From: Gemmatimonadota bacterium
GTDB lineage: Bacteria > Gemmatimonadota > Gemmatimonadetes > Gemmatimonadales > GWC2-71-9
DNA: 64,000 bases
Direction of reading: 5' to 3'
Assembly: GCA_022710485.1 (NCBI GenBank)
Contig: JAKLGU010000007.1
Location: 62,001-126,000, forward strand
In this document: positions 1 through 7,803 of the stretch, piece by piece
Layout: each line of letters starts with the position of its first letter
Numbering within the stretch: the stretch's first letter is position 1
Notes under the pieces: generated by a model
Databases searched by the model: none
Told to the model about the DNA's origin: nothing
The model's input: only the letters and a program-made list of their open reading frames with translations
Position numbers and translations under genes: made by a program

Positions 1-1806
1 CGACTCACCGATCTGGCGCGGGATGTCGGGCGGCCGATCGCCTTCGGCGTCCTCATCATCCTGCTGGTCTATCTCCCCGTGCTGACGCTGGAGGGGCTTG
101 AGGGCCGGATGTTCCGGCCTATGGCCATCACCGTGGCGATGGCGCTGTTCGGGAGCCTGGTGCTGGCCCTCGTCTTCGTGCCCGCGGCGGCGACCCTCGT
201 ATTCCGGCGAGGCGCGCCGGAGTCAAAGTCGGCACTGCGGTTGGCCGCGTGGCTCGACCGGCGCTACACCCCGGTTCTTCGGGCCACCATCGCCAGGCCG
301 ATCCGAACCGTCGGGATCGCCCTGGTTCTATTCGCCCTGAGCCTGGCGCTCGTGCCGCGGCTGGGCACCGAATTCCTTCCCGAACTGGATGAGGGGTCCA
401 TCCTGATTGAAGCGGTCCGCGACCCCAGTGTGTCCCTCACCAAGTCGGTGGCGATGCAGGCCGAGATGGAGCGGACGCTCTTGGAATTCCCCGAGGTTAC
501 CACCGTTGTGAGCCGTGTCGGCCGGCCCGATATCGGCAGCGATCCGATGGGCATCAACCAGGCGGACGTGTTCGTGATGCTCAAGCCGAGGTCCGGGTGG
601 CGCCCTGGCCTGACCAAGCCGGCGCTCGAGGCCGCGATGGAGGAGCGCCTCGGCGCGCGTGTGGCTGGGATCGCCTTCGGGTTCACCCAACCGGTCGCCA
701 TGCGCCTGGATGAGCTGATCAGCGGGGTGCGGGCGGACCTGGCCGTGAAGGTATTCGGGGATGACCCAATCGAAAACCGCAGAGTGGCCGAGCAAATCGC
801 GGCCGTCGTGAACGCGGTGCCGGGTGCCAGCCAGGTACAGATCGAGGCGACCGAGGGCCAGGGTTACCTGAATGTCAGGATGAACCGGGATGCCATGGCG
901 CGGTTCGGAATCCCGATGCAGGAAGTACAAGAAGCGCTGGAGACGGCAGTCGGAGGGCGGCCGGTGTCGCAGATCATCGAGGGTAGCTTCCCTGTGGACG
1001 TGACGGTGCAGTACCCGCACGAATTGAAGGGCTCACCGGAGGCGATCGGGGAGATCACCATCCCTACTCCCTCCGGGGCACGGATCGCGTTGGCCCAGTT
1101 GGCTGACATCCGGTTGGAGACTGGGCCGGTGCAGGTAAGTCGAGAGCGGGCCCAGCGGCTAGTGGTGGTCCAGGCGAATGTCTCGGGCCGGGACCTCGGC
1201 GGCTTTGTCGCCGACACCCGCGACGCCATTGCGGCCCGGGTGCAGGTACCGGCCGGTGTATTCCTGGTGTACGGTGGCCAATTCGAGAATCAGGAACGCG
1301 CCATGGCGCGACTTAGGCTGGTGCTGCCGATCGCGATCTTGCTGATCGGGGTCCTCCTGTACGCCTCGCTCCGGTCCTGGATGCTCGCCGGGCTGGTCTT
1401 CGTGAATCTCCCGTTCGCCGCCGTGGGTGGCATCGCCGCGCTCTGGCTTCGCGGATTGCACCTGAGCGTGTCCGCCTCGATCGGCTTCATTGCGCTGTTC
1501 GGTGTCGCGGTGCTGAATGGGCTGGTGCTGTTATCGACGATCCAGCGGCAGCGGGAGGAGGGGCTGGACGCCGCCAGCGCGGCGGAATCAGGATCGCGCG
1601 AACGGCTGCGGCCGGTCCTGATGACGGCAATGGTGGCGAGCATCGGCTTCCTCCCGGTTGCGTACTCCACCGGGACTGGAGCCGAAGTCCAGCGCCCGCT
1701 CGCCACGGTGGTGATTGGAGGACTGGTGACGTCAACGCTGCTTACGCTATTCGTCCTGCCATCGGTGTATGTCTGGTTAAGAAAGCGAACCGTCTCCGAT
1801 TCCTAG
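1..1806 (+). CDS. Heavy-metal efflux RND pump, CzcA/CusA family (5' end outside window)
   Basis: This is the C-terminal part of a proton-driven inner-membrane RND transporter that exports divalent or monovalent metal ions through a tripartite envelope complex. The frame is open from base 1 and already codes for a transmembrane helix, so the start lies upstream. The visible part has the cluster of membrane helices, then the periplasmic porter loops (with GTEFLPELDEGSILIEA, typical of the CzcA/CusA group), and a final block of hydrophobic helices ending in SVYVWLRKR. The family is usually about 1,030-1,060 residues; about 600 are present. Its stop codon overlaps the stop of the convergent gene. 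The metal cannot be told from this part. The setting is the end of a probable metal/sulfur island. Confidence 0.93.
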   Translation, partial: RLTDLARDVGRPIAFGVLIILLVYLPVLTLEGLEGRMFRPMAITVAMALFGSLVLALVFVPAAATLVFRRGAPESKSALRLAAWLDRRYTPVLRATIARPIRTVGIALVLFALSLALVPRLGTEFLPELDEGSILIEAVRDPSVSLTKSVAMQAEMERTLLEFPEVTTVVSRVGRPDIGSDPMGINQADVFVMLKPRSGWRPGLTKPALEAAMEERLGARVAGIAFGFTQPVAMRLDELISGVRADLAVKVFGDDPIENRRVAEQIAAVVNAVPGASQVQIEATEGQGYLNVRMNRDAMARFGIPMQEVQEALETAVGGRPVSQIIEGSFPVDVTVQYPHELKGSPEAIGEITIPTPSGARIALAQLADIRLETGPVQVSRERAQRLVVVQANVSGRDLGGFVADTRDAIAARVQVPAGVFLVYGGQFENQERAMARLRLVLPIAILLIGVLLYASLRSWMLAGLVFVNLPFAAVGGIAALWLRGLHLSVSASIGFIALFGVAVLNGLVLLSTIQRQREEGLDAASAAESGSRERLRPVLMTAMVASIGFLPVAYSTGTGAEVQRPLATVVIGGLVTSTLLTLFVLPSVYVWLRKRTVSDS

Positions 1807-2957
1807 ATCCAGCCCGACAGCCACTTCCACTCGAAGGCAACTTTGCCCCAATGCCAGAGGCGGCTCGGTGCCTTCAGGGCGATCTGGGGCGTCGGTTCGG
1901 CATAGAAATTCCCGGCGCCGAACCCAGCCCGTCCATCGCCGGTTTCGAGGAAACACTCGCCGTGCCCGTCAAATTGGCGGCGCACGGTGGAATCGGACCA
2001 CTGCGCCGAGATGTTGGCCGCGACGACCTCCCCCTGGCGATGGGCGAACGCCCCGGCCTTGGGGAGCGGTTTGCCCATCGCGAGTGGCACCGTTGTCACG
2101 TCGCCGATGGCGTAGACGCCCGGCACGTTGGTCTCGAAGCTGTATCGATCCACTCCGATCCAGCCGCCTTCCGGTGCCAGGCCCGAGCGGCGGACCACTT
2201 CCGGGGCCCGGTGCGGCGGAACGTAGATCAACAGGTCGTACTCGGCGGTGGTCCCATTGGCAAACGTCAGGCTCCTGCCAGCCGCATCCACCCGGACCAC
2301 CTGGTGCTCCGGGTGATACCGGACGCCCTGGCTCTCCACCATCTGCCTCACCGCGCCTGACACCGCCGGCCCCGCGACACCCATGGGGCCGGGTTCGCCC
2401 GCGTAGAAGTCGAGTTCGGCGGCGGCGCGTTGACCGTGCCGCCGGAGCCAGGCCGCCACCAGCATGGCGGCCTCATACGGCGCGGCAGGGCACTTGTAGG
2501 CTGGCGCCGCGGTGAGGATCGCCACGCGTCCCCCTCGAAATGACTGCAGCGCGCCGTGGATGGCCGTCGCCCCGTCCACCGTGTAGAGGTTGTGCCCTCC
2601 GGCGGCGAGGCCGGGAATGCTTTCCGGCGCCAGCTCGGCTCCCAGCGCGATGATCAGCGCATCGCCAGCATGCTCCCGCCCTCCGGCGGTCACCACACGG
2701 CGCGCAGGGTCGATCTCCTCGACGGTCGCCTGGATGAGTTCGACTCCCTTTCGCGTCATGCGCTCAAGGGGGCGCCGAATCTGCTCGGGTCGGCGCTGCC
2801 CGACCGCCAACCAGAGGAGTGAGGGCTGGAAGAGGTGCTGGCGCTCCCGCTCGATGAGGATCACCCGATCACTGCGCGGCAACGTCCGGCGGAGATGATT
2901 GGCCGCCACGAGACCACCGACCCCGCCACCGAGGACTAGTGCAGTCTTGCCTGGCAT
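1803..2957 (-). CDS. Sulfide:quinone oxidoreductase-like FAD flavoprotein
   Basis: A 384-residue pyridine-nucleotide-disulfide-family flavoprotein. The N-terminal FAD loop reads VLGGGVGG (about residues 8-15) and a second FAD motif YAIGDVTTVP lies near residue 282. Cys156 in KCPAAPYE and Cys335 in GHGECFLETG match the two redox cysteines of sulfide:quinone oxidoreductases; the third cysteine of classical enzymes is missing. Family members oxidise sulfide and pass electrons to quinone at the membrane surface. The tryptophan-rich C-terminus (KVAFEWKWLSGWI) fits a membrane anchor. The start was chosen at the Met just before the FAD loop; upstream codons overlap the DsrE gene. The neighbouring DsrE gene supports a role in sulfur handling. 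Substrate is inferred. Confidence 0.82.
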   Translation of the reverse strand: MPGKTALVLGGGVGGLVAANHLRRTLPRSDRVILIERERQHLFQPSLLWLAVGQRRPEQIRRPLERMTRKGVELIQATVEEIDPARRVVTAGGREHAGDALIIALGAELAPESIPGLAAGGHNLYTVDGATAIHGALQSFRGGRVAILTAAPAYKCPAAPYEAAMLVAAWLRRHGQRAAAELDFYAGEPGPMGVAGPAVSGAVRQMVESQGVRYHPEHQVVRVDAAGRSLTFANGTTAEYDLLIYVPPHRAPEVVRRSGLAPEGGWIGVDRYSFETNVPGVYAIGDVTTVPLAMGKPLPKAGAFAHRQGEVVAANISAQWSDSTVRRQFDGHGECFLETGDGRAGFGAGNFYAEPTPQIALKAPSRLWHWGKVAFEWKWLSGWI

Positions 2958-2967
2958 GGCGACCTCG

Positions 2968-3318
2968 CTAGAAGACCAGCACCCGGCTGGCCCACTGGCT
3001 CCAGTCGGCCAGCTCCTCCAGCGTGCTTCTCCGTGAACCCTCCACCAGGTCAGCGTCTTGCAGGCCCCGCGCATCCATGCAGCTGCCACAGACTCCGATT
3101 TCGCCTCGGTGCTGGGTCACGACCTGGATCATACGGCCGAGGTTGTAGAAGCCCTGTGGAACCTTCTGTCCGTTCTTGGCGCAAGCGGAGGCGTCACCCA
3201 TGAGAAACACCTTCACTTCTTCGCCTTTCCGCTTGGCCAAGGCCCCCGCCAGCCGGAGTCCATTGTACGACCGCTCGGTTCCGTAGGGGGGATCGTTCAA
3301 GATGAAAAGGGTCTTCAT
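2968..3318 (-). CDS. DsrE/DsrF-like sulfur-relay family protein
   Basis: A 116-residue soluble protein of the DsrE/YchN fold. It opens with MKTLFILNDPPYGTERSYNG and has KVFLMGDASACAK in the middle, both typical of small DsrE proteins. Three cysteines are visible, in the ASACAK segment (Cys46) and the VCGSC segment (Cys77, Cys80). Family members bind or pass persulfide sulfur. The gene ends 10 bases before the SQR-like gene on the same strand and is probably co-transcribed with it, which suggests that it receives or buffers sulfane sulfur. A longer reading frame upstream was rejected because it has no family similarity. Confidence 0.85.
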   Translation of the reverse strand: MKTLFILNDPPYGTERSYNGLRLAGALAKRKGEEVKVFLMGDASACAKNGQKVPQGFYNLGRMIQVVTQHRGEIGVCGSCMDARGLQDADLVEGSRRSTLEELADWSQWASRVLVF

Positions 3319-3422
3319 CGGTCGCCTCGATGCATTGGATAGCTCAAGAATATTCCAGGTCCCAAACGACATCCCAACGTCCACCCCGCGGTGCTGCGTT
3401 CCCCTCGCTTGCCGCTCGCGGG

Positions 3423-4076
3423 TCAGACAGCCCTGTCGACCGGCGGACAACAGTCGGCGCAGGCGGTTCGACCTCGAACGGCCTGGAGCCCTTCCCAGCC
3501 AATTACCGGGACCATCAACAGCGCGGCGAGGGGGTCCGCCCACCACCATCCGAACGCCGCGTTGAGCCCCAGCCCACCGAGCAGAATCGCTGAGAGGTAA
3601 GTACAGACTTGGGTTTGCCTCGCTTCCGCCGTGAGGGCCTGGCTGGCGAGCTTGGCGGCCACCCGGCGTTTGGCGCGCGCGAGGATCGGCATCACAATCA
3701 GGGAACCGGTGGCAATGAGGAGCCCGAGCCGAGACTCGTCGGGTGGAGTGCGGGTGAGAAGGGTCAGTGCGGCGTCGACCAGCACGTACCCCGCGAGGAG
3801 GAGGAACGCGATACCGATCACGCGGAGTGCGATGCGTTCAGCCCTCAAACGACTTTCCAAGGTGGGATCGGCTCGAAGCCGCCAGAGGCCGGCGAAGCTG
3901 CTCCCCACCTCGATGACGCTATCGAATCCGAATCCCACCAGGGCCACTGAGCCCACGACCAAGCCGGCACCGATCGCGAGGACAGCTTCGAAGCTGTTGT
4001 ACCCGATTGTTGCCCAGGTGAGCTGCCGGCCGTGCCGGACGACTGCTTGCCGATCCGGTACCGCGAGTGTGGTCAT
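3423..4076 (-). CDS. Cation diffusion facilitator (CDF)-like transporter, short form
   Basis: A 217-residue membrane protein with about five or six hydrophobic helices and no long cytoplasmic C-terminal domain. GFDSVIEVGSS near residues 50-60 and WWADPLAALLMVP near 178-190 correspond to the Asp-containing metal-site helices of CDF exporters (usual forms FDSxxD/E and HADP). The protein ends in a cysteine-rich tail, CADCC, which could bind metal. CDF proteins export Zn, Co, Cd or Fe by proton antiport. They usually have about 300 residues, so this is a compact form. It lies in the same minus-strand group as the DsrE and SQR-like genes. The start at MTTLAV was chosen because upstream codons carry no homology. 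The metal is unknown. Confidence 0.78.
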   Translation of the reverse strand: MTTLAVPDRQAVVRHGRQLTWATIGYNSFEAVLAIGAGLVVGSVALVGFGFDSVIEVGSSFAGLWRLRADPTLESRLRAERIALRVIGIAFLLLAGYVLVDAALTLLTRTPPDESRLGLLIATGSLIVMPILARAKRRVAAKLASQALTAEARQTQVCTYLSAILLGGLGLNAAFGWWWADPLAALLMVPVIGWEGLQAVRGRTACADCCPPVDRAV

Positions 4077-4295
4077 TGTCCGAAATCTAGTACAGGGCAC
4101 AGAATAGTGACGCCACCGGCGTCGCACCCTCGTCACCCTCATGTGCCAAATAGGCGTCAAGCTCCCACGTCTTCCATCGGCGATGTGCAACTGCTTCGTC
4201 CCCCGCTCGGCAGTACCCCCTGCCGGGAGCTGGCATGACACGATCCTTGGCCGGATGACAAGACGCCCCGCCGGTCCTCGGCAAGGGCGCTCGCA

Positions 4296-4316
4296 GGTGT
4301 CCATTGGGTGTCCATT
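4296..4316. repeat. Direct repeats near a probable attachment site
   Basis: The 10-base unit GGTGTCCATT occurs at 4296-4305 and again at 4307-4316, an 11-base period. Short direct repeats of this kind beside a tRNA fragment resemble the arm-type sites of tyrosine recombinases. The surrounding stretch 4077-4419 has no supportable gene and is read here as the non-coding end of the integrated element. Function is inferred from position. Confidence 0.45.
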
Positions 4317-4380
4317 CGGTACGCTTTTCAGGCGGCTTGGACAGGCCACGTTCCGGCAGACAGGCGGAGTTTCCCTCGGA

Positions 4381-4403
4381 AAGTCCGACATTCAGCCGGA
4401 CTT
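4381..4403. repeat. Inverted repeat just inside the probable att site
   Basis: AAGTCCG (4381-4387) and CGGACTT (4397-4403) form a perfect 7-bp stem with a 9-base loop. There is no T-run, so it is not a good terminator. It lies 17 bases before the tRNA-Ile fragment, where a recombinase or accessory-protein site would be expected. Confidence 0.4.
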
Positions 4404-4419
4404 CGTGGCCGTTCCGTTG

Positions 4420-4464
4420 CGCCTGATAAGCGTGAGGTCGGAGGTTCAAGTCCTCCCAGGCCCA
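4420..4464 (+). other. tRNA-Ile(GAU) 3' fragment, probable attR of an integrated island
   Basis: The segment matches the 3' part of a bacterial tRNA-Ile. It has the anticodon loop CTGATAA at 4423-4429 (anticodon GAT at 4425-4427), the 3' anticodon strand GCGTG, a variable loop, a T arm with 5-bp stem GGAGG/CCTCC around TTCAAGT, then acceptor strand CAGGCCC and discriminator A. No 5' half is present: the bases before 4420 do not form a D arm or the matching acceptor strand GGGCCTG. This is the usual result of integration into a tRNA gene, where the element restores the gene at its other end. The intact copy should then lie to the left of this window. Confidence 0.8.
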
Positions 4465-4482
4465 CTAAGATGCAACTGATTG

Positions 4483-4516
4483 CCCCGCTCGAGCCGAATG
4501 GCTTGGGTGGGGTTTT
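4483..4516 (+). terminator. Rho-independent terminator downstream of the tRNA-Ile fragment
   Basis: CCCCGCTCGAGCC (4483-4495) pairs with GGCTTGGGTGGGG (4500-4512) over 13 positions, three of them G-U, around the loop GAAT, and TTTT follows. It starts 19 bases after the tRNA fragment, so it was probably the original terminator of the tRNA-Ile gene. That supports the view that chromosomal sequence resumes here. Confidence 0.7.
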
Positions 4517-4665
4517 GAGTGTGAGCTGGGTATCTCAGCCCTTCCCTGACACGCTGCAACATCCCCCCGGATCGTGCTACCTTGTCTGCCAGCGAGGTCC
4601 CGGCGATTCCCAGGTGAACCGCCTCGCGTCGAGTGCCAGTGATCCCCTGTGCCTGGTAGAGCCAC

Positions 4666-6456
4666 GTGACCGAACCAACCGACGCCACCGCGCCGTCACA
4701 CTCTGCGCCCGGATCCCCTCCGCTGGCCGATCGACGCCTTCTTCTGGTGTCGGGGCTGGCCATCGTCATTGCGCTCGGCGCCGGCGTGCTGGCCGAGGCG
4801 CTCATGGCGCTCATCGGACTCGTCACCAATCTGACGTTCTACGGGCGCTGGTCCCTCGCCTTCTCGTCACCCGCGGAGAACACCCTCGGCCCCTGGGTGA
4901 TCGGGATCCCTGTCCTCGGCGGCTTGGTGGTCGGCGTGGTGGCGCGCTGGGGCTCCCCCGCAATCCGTGGTCACGGGATTCCCGAGGTCATGGAGCGGGT
5001 GCTGGTGGGCGAAAGCCGGGTTCCCCCGCGTGTCACCCTCCTGAAGCCCATCGGGAGCGCCATCTCGATCGGCACCGGAGGTCCCTTCGGTGCCGAGGGT
5101 CCGATCATCGCCTCCGGCGGTGCCCTCGGGTCGCTGGTGGGGCAGGCGCTCCGGGTCACGGCCGACGAGCGAAAGACGCTGCTGGCGGCCGGCGCGGCGG
5201 CTGGCATGTCGGCGGTGTTCGGCGCACCGGTATCGGCGACCCTCCTCGCCGTCGAGCTCCTCCTCTTCGAGTACCGTCCGCGATCGCTGGCGCCGGTGGC
5301 CCTGGCCTCGGCGGCGGCGGCCGGATTCCGCATCGCCGTGCACGGTCCGGCCGCGGTTTTTCCGATGGAGTTCATCGCCACGCCGTCGGGGAGGGCGCTA
5401 GTCGCCTATACCGTGATCGGCGTTCTGATCGGCTGGCTGGGCGTCGTCATTACCAAGGGGCTCTACCGCATTGAGGACGCCTTTGAGCGGCTCCCGATTC
5501 ACTGGATGTGGTGGCCGGCTCTCGGCGGCATCGTGGTCGGCCTAATGGGGTACCTCTCTCCGCGGACCCTCGGTGTCGGGTACGACAACATCCAGCACCT
5601 GCTGGACGGCAGCCTGGCCGGGCAGGCACTGCTCCTCCTCGTCATCGCAAAATCGATTTCCTGGTCGATTGCCCTCGGCAGCGGGACCGCCGGCGGGACG
5701 CTCGCGCCGCTCTTCACGATCGGTGGTGGCGCCGGCGTGCTGGTCGGAGCTGGAGCAGCCGCCTTCCTCCCGATGCTGGGCATCGATCCCCGGGTCGCCG
5801 GACTGGTGGGAATGGCCGCGGCGTTCACCGGTGCCTCGCGAGCCCTCCTCGCGTCAGTGGTCTTCGCCTTCGAGGCGACGCACCAGCCGATGGGGCTCCT
5901 GCCGCTGCTCGCGGGGTGCACCGGGGCGTACCTGATCTCGCTCCGTACGATGCGCTACACCATCATGACGGAGCGACTCGCGCGGCGCGGCACGCCGGTC
6001 ATCACCGAATACTCGGCGGACTTCCTGGAGCGACTCCTGGTGCGGGACCACTCGACCCGATCGGTGGTGACACTTCCCGCCGACGCGACGGTGGCCGCGA
6101 CGCGGATCTGGCTGTCGGGGGAAAATGCGTCAACCCACCAGGGATTTCCAATCGTCGATGGGGAGGACCGGCTGGTGGGCCTCCTGACTCGACGGGATAT
6201 CCAGAATCCCGAGGTGGCGGAGGACACGCCGCTCCGCGCCCTCATCCTCCACCCGCCCATCGTGATCGAGGGACACCAATCCCTTCGGGACGCGGCGGAT
6301 CGAATGGTCCGCGCCAAGGTGGGCCGCCTGCCGGTGGTGGCGGAGGACGGATCGAGGAGGGTGGTCGGCATCATTTCCCGGAGCGACTTGCTGACGGCAC
6401 ACGAGCGCCGGCTGGACGAGACAGGGCGGGTGGCGGATGCGACGCTGTGGGGATAG
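4666..6456 (+). CDS. ClC-family chloride channel/antiporter with C-terminal CBS pair
   Basis: A 596-residue integral membrane protein. The ClC core has the selectivity-filter stretches GHGIPEV (near residue 103), GPFGAEGPII (near 137, with the gating Glu of the GxEGP motif) and GGTLAPLF (near 346). About residues 445-596 are soluble and contain two CBS repeats, recognised by FPIVDGEDRLVGLLTRRDI and LPVVAEDGSRRVVGIISRS. CBS pairs usually bind adenine nucleotides and gate the channel. The start is a GTG at 4666. A possible -10-like TACCTTG lies at 4578-4584. Anion and mode (channel or proton exchanger) cannot be decided. It is the first complete gene after the island boundary. Confidence 0.93.
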   Translation: MTEPTDATAPSHSAPGSPPLADRRLLLVSGLAIVIALGAGVLAEALMALIGLVTNLTFYGRWSLAFSSPAENTLGPWVIGIPVLGGLVVGVVARWGSPAIRGHGIPEVMERVLVGESRVPPRVTLLKPIGSAISIGTGGPFGAEGPIIASGGALGSLVGQALRVTADERKTLLAAGAAAGMSAVFGAPVSATLLAVELLLFEYRPRSLAPVALASAAAAGFRIAVHGPAAVFPMEFIATPSGRALVAYTVIGVLIGWLGVVITKGLYRIEDAFERLPIHWMWWPALGGIVVGLMGYLSPRTLGVGYDNIQHLLDGSLAGQALLLLVIAKSISWSIALGSGTAGGTLAPLFTIGGGAGVLVGAGAAAFLPMLGIDPRVAGLVGMAAAFTGASRALLASVVFAFEATHQPMGLLPLLAGCTGAYLISLRTMRYTIMTERLARRGTPVITEYSADFLERLLVRDHSTRSVVTLPADATVAATRIWLSGENASTHQGFPIVDGEDRLVGLLTRRDIQNPEVAEDTPLRALILHPPIVIEGHQSLRDAADRMVRAKVGRLPVVAEDGSRRVVGIISRSDLLTAHERRLDETGRVADATLWG

Positions 6457-7189
6457 GCAGCCGTTGTGCCGCTCCGAGTGCTGCCTCCAGTGCTCCCTCA
6501 TGGCACAGACCACGGAGTCGCGCATCCTCGTAGGCACTCGCGGCCTCCGGGGACAGCTCGGCGGGGGTCCACTCCCAGTGATCCGTTGCGGGGGGCAGGC
6601 TTCCCGGCGAGGGTGCGCCTGAGTCGAAGCGCCCCATGAGCAGCTTCCAGCCGAGCCAGGCCAACAACCCGCCACCCAGGACCAGCATGTAGGCGCCCAG
6701 GCGCCGCTGGTCATCCAGTCCATAATTGTTGCACAGCCGGATGGGCGACACCCAGTACAGCCAGCCCAGACGGAAAAAGGTGGCGACCACCTCCGCCAGC
6801 AGGACTCCCCTGACGACGAATCCCATCTTCGGCCAGCTCAGGGCAAAGGGCAGGCCGATGAGGAGCGGCACCGAGAGGTGCTTTGCCGCCGCCATGAGCG
6901 GATGGGAAATGGAGGCATCGAGCGAGCGCGGCAGCATCCAGAACGTGGCGACGAGGGTGGCCAGGATCAGCCCGGCAACGCCGCCCTGATTCCAGGCATG
7001 GATGCGGGCCGGCACACGGGTGGGGACGACAGGCGCGAGCAGGCAGCCCGCCCCGATGAGGAGCGGGATCTGCACCAGCATTTGCGCCGTCATGCTTGCT
7101 TCCAGAGCGTGACGAACCGGCGGCACGAGCGACACCAGCGCAATCAGCGCGCCCCCGCCGAGCGGATGCGACCCGCGCGGGAGCCTCAC
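6371..7189 (-). CDS. CtaG-like membrane protein of the oxidase operon
   Basis: A 272-residue protein with about six hydrophobic helices (roughly residues 10-25, 32-52, 66-85, 95-115, 120-140 and 160-178) and a soluble tail. The segment EASMTAQMLVQIPLLIGAG resembles a core stretch of CtaG/Caa3-type cytochrome oxidase assembly factors, but the match is weak and I infer the family mostly from context. The GTG start overlaps the stop of the SCO gene (GTGA), so the two are translationally coupled. The 3' end runs antisense over the last 86 bases of the ClC gene. A role in copper or heme delivery to the neighbouring oxidase is likely but unproven. Confidence 0.6.
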   Translation of the reverse strand: MRLPRGSHPLGGGALIALVSLVPPVRHALEASMTAQMLVQIPLLIGAGCLLAPVVPTRVPARIHAWNQGGVAGLILATLVATFWMLPRSLDASISHPLMAAAKHLSVPLLIGLPFALSWPKMGFVVRGVLLAEVVATFFRLGWLYWVSPIRLCNNYGLDDQRRLGAYMLVLGGGLLAWLGWKLLMGRFDSGAPSPGSLPPATDHWEWTPAELSPEAASAYEDARLRGLCHEGALEAALGAAQRLPIPTASHPPPALSRPAGARVPSASRSGK

Positions 7190-7803
7190 GGCGTGAGTCG
7201 GTCCAGGACGGACCGCGTGACCAACTCCACTTGGCCCACGTCGTAAATATCCACCAGCCTGCCGGCGGGGTCCACGAGGTGAATCGCCGCATTGTGGGTA
7301 TAGCCACCCAGTTGATCCGGAATGACCGTGATTCCGAATGCCGTGGTGATCTGTTTCAGCCCTTCCTCCGCGACGGGTCGCGCAGCCTCCCAACCCGGCC
7401 CGTGGCCCCGGAACCGTGTGAGATAGGAGGCCAGGTCGGCGGGCGCATCGTGCGCCGGATCGAAACTGACGCTCAGGAGCTGGAGCCTGCCCCGGGCAAT
7501 CGGCTCCGCCAGTTGGCGCTCGAGTTGCGAGAAGTCGCCGCCGAGCACCGCACACATTGTCAGGCAGCGAGTGTAGATGAAATCCACCAGCACCCACCGG
7601 CCACGAAGATCGTCCACGGTGAATGCCACGCCGGATTGATTCTCGAGCGGTACCGCCGGAAGCCCGACCGGCCGACGGCGCACCGCAAGCCGACGCGCCG
7701 TCTCGGTCGTGAACGCCCGAAATCCGTCGGTGGCGATGGCAATCCCTTCCCCTCCCGCCACCAGCAGGGCAACGCTGAGGACCGCGGTGCGCAGGGCCGA
7801 CAT
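7186..7803 (-). CDS. SCO1/SenC family copper chaperone
   Basis: A 205-residue thioredoxin-fold protein with an N-terminal hydrophobic anchor (about residues 5-25). It has the SCO copper site: Cys80 and Cys84 in TRCLTMC (CxxxC) and the distal His in GYTHNAAIHLVDP. SCO proteins deliver copper to, or reduce, the CuA site of oxidase subunit II. The gene starts at an ATG that overlaps the stop of the oxidase subunit I gene by one base (TGATG) and is followed by the CtaG-like gene. Presence of CuA ligands in the subunit II encoded upstream fits this role. Confidence 0.9.
   Translation of the reverse strand: MSALRTAVLSVALLVAGGEGIAIATDGFRAFTTETARRLAVRRRPVGLPAVPLENQSGVAFTVDDLRGRWVLVDFIYTRCLTMCAVLGGDFSQLERQLAEPIARGRLQLLSVSFDPAHDAPADLASYLTRFRGHGPGWEAARPVAEEGLKQITTAFGITVIPDQLGGYTHNAAIHLVDPAGRLVDIYDVGQVELVTRSVLDRLTP

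Noticed and set aside
4391..4466. Complete tRNA-Ile gene
   Set aside because: The 5' half has no GGGCCTG acceptor strand and no D arm, so only the 3' part is present.
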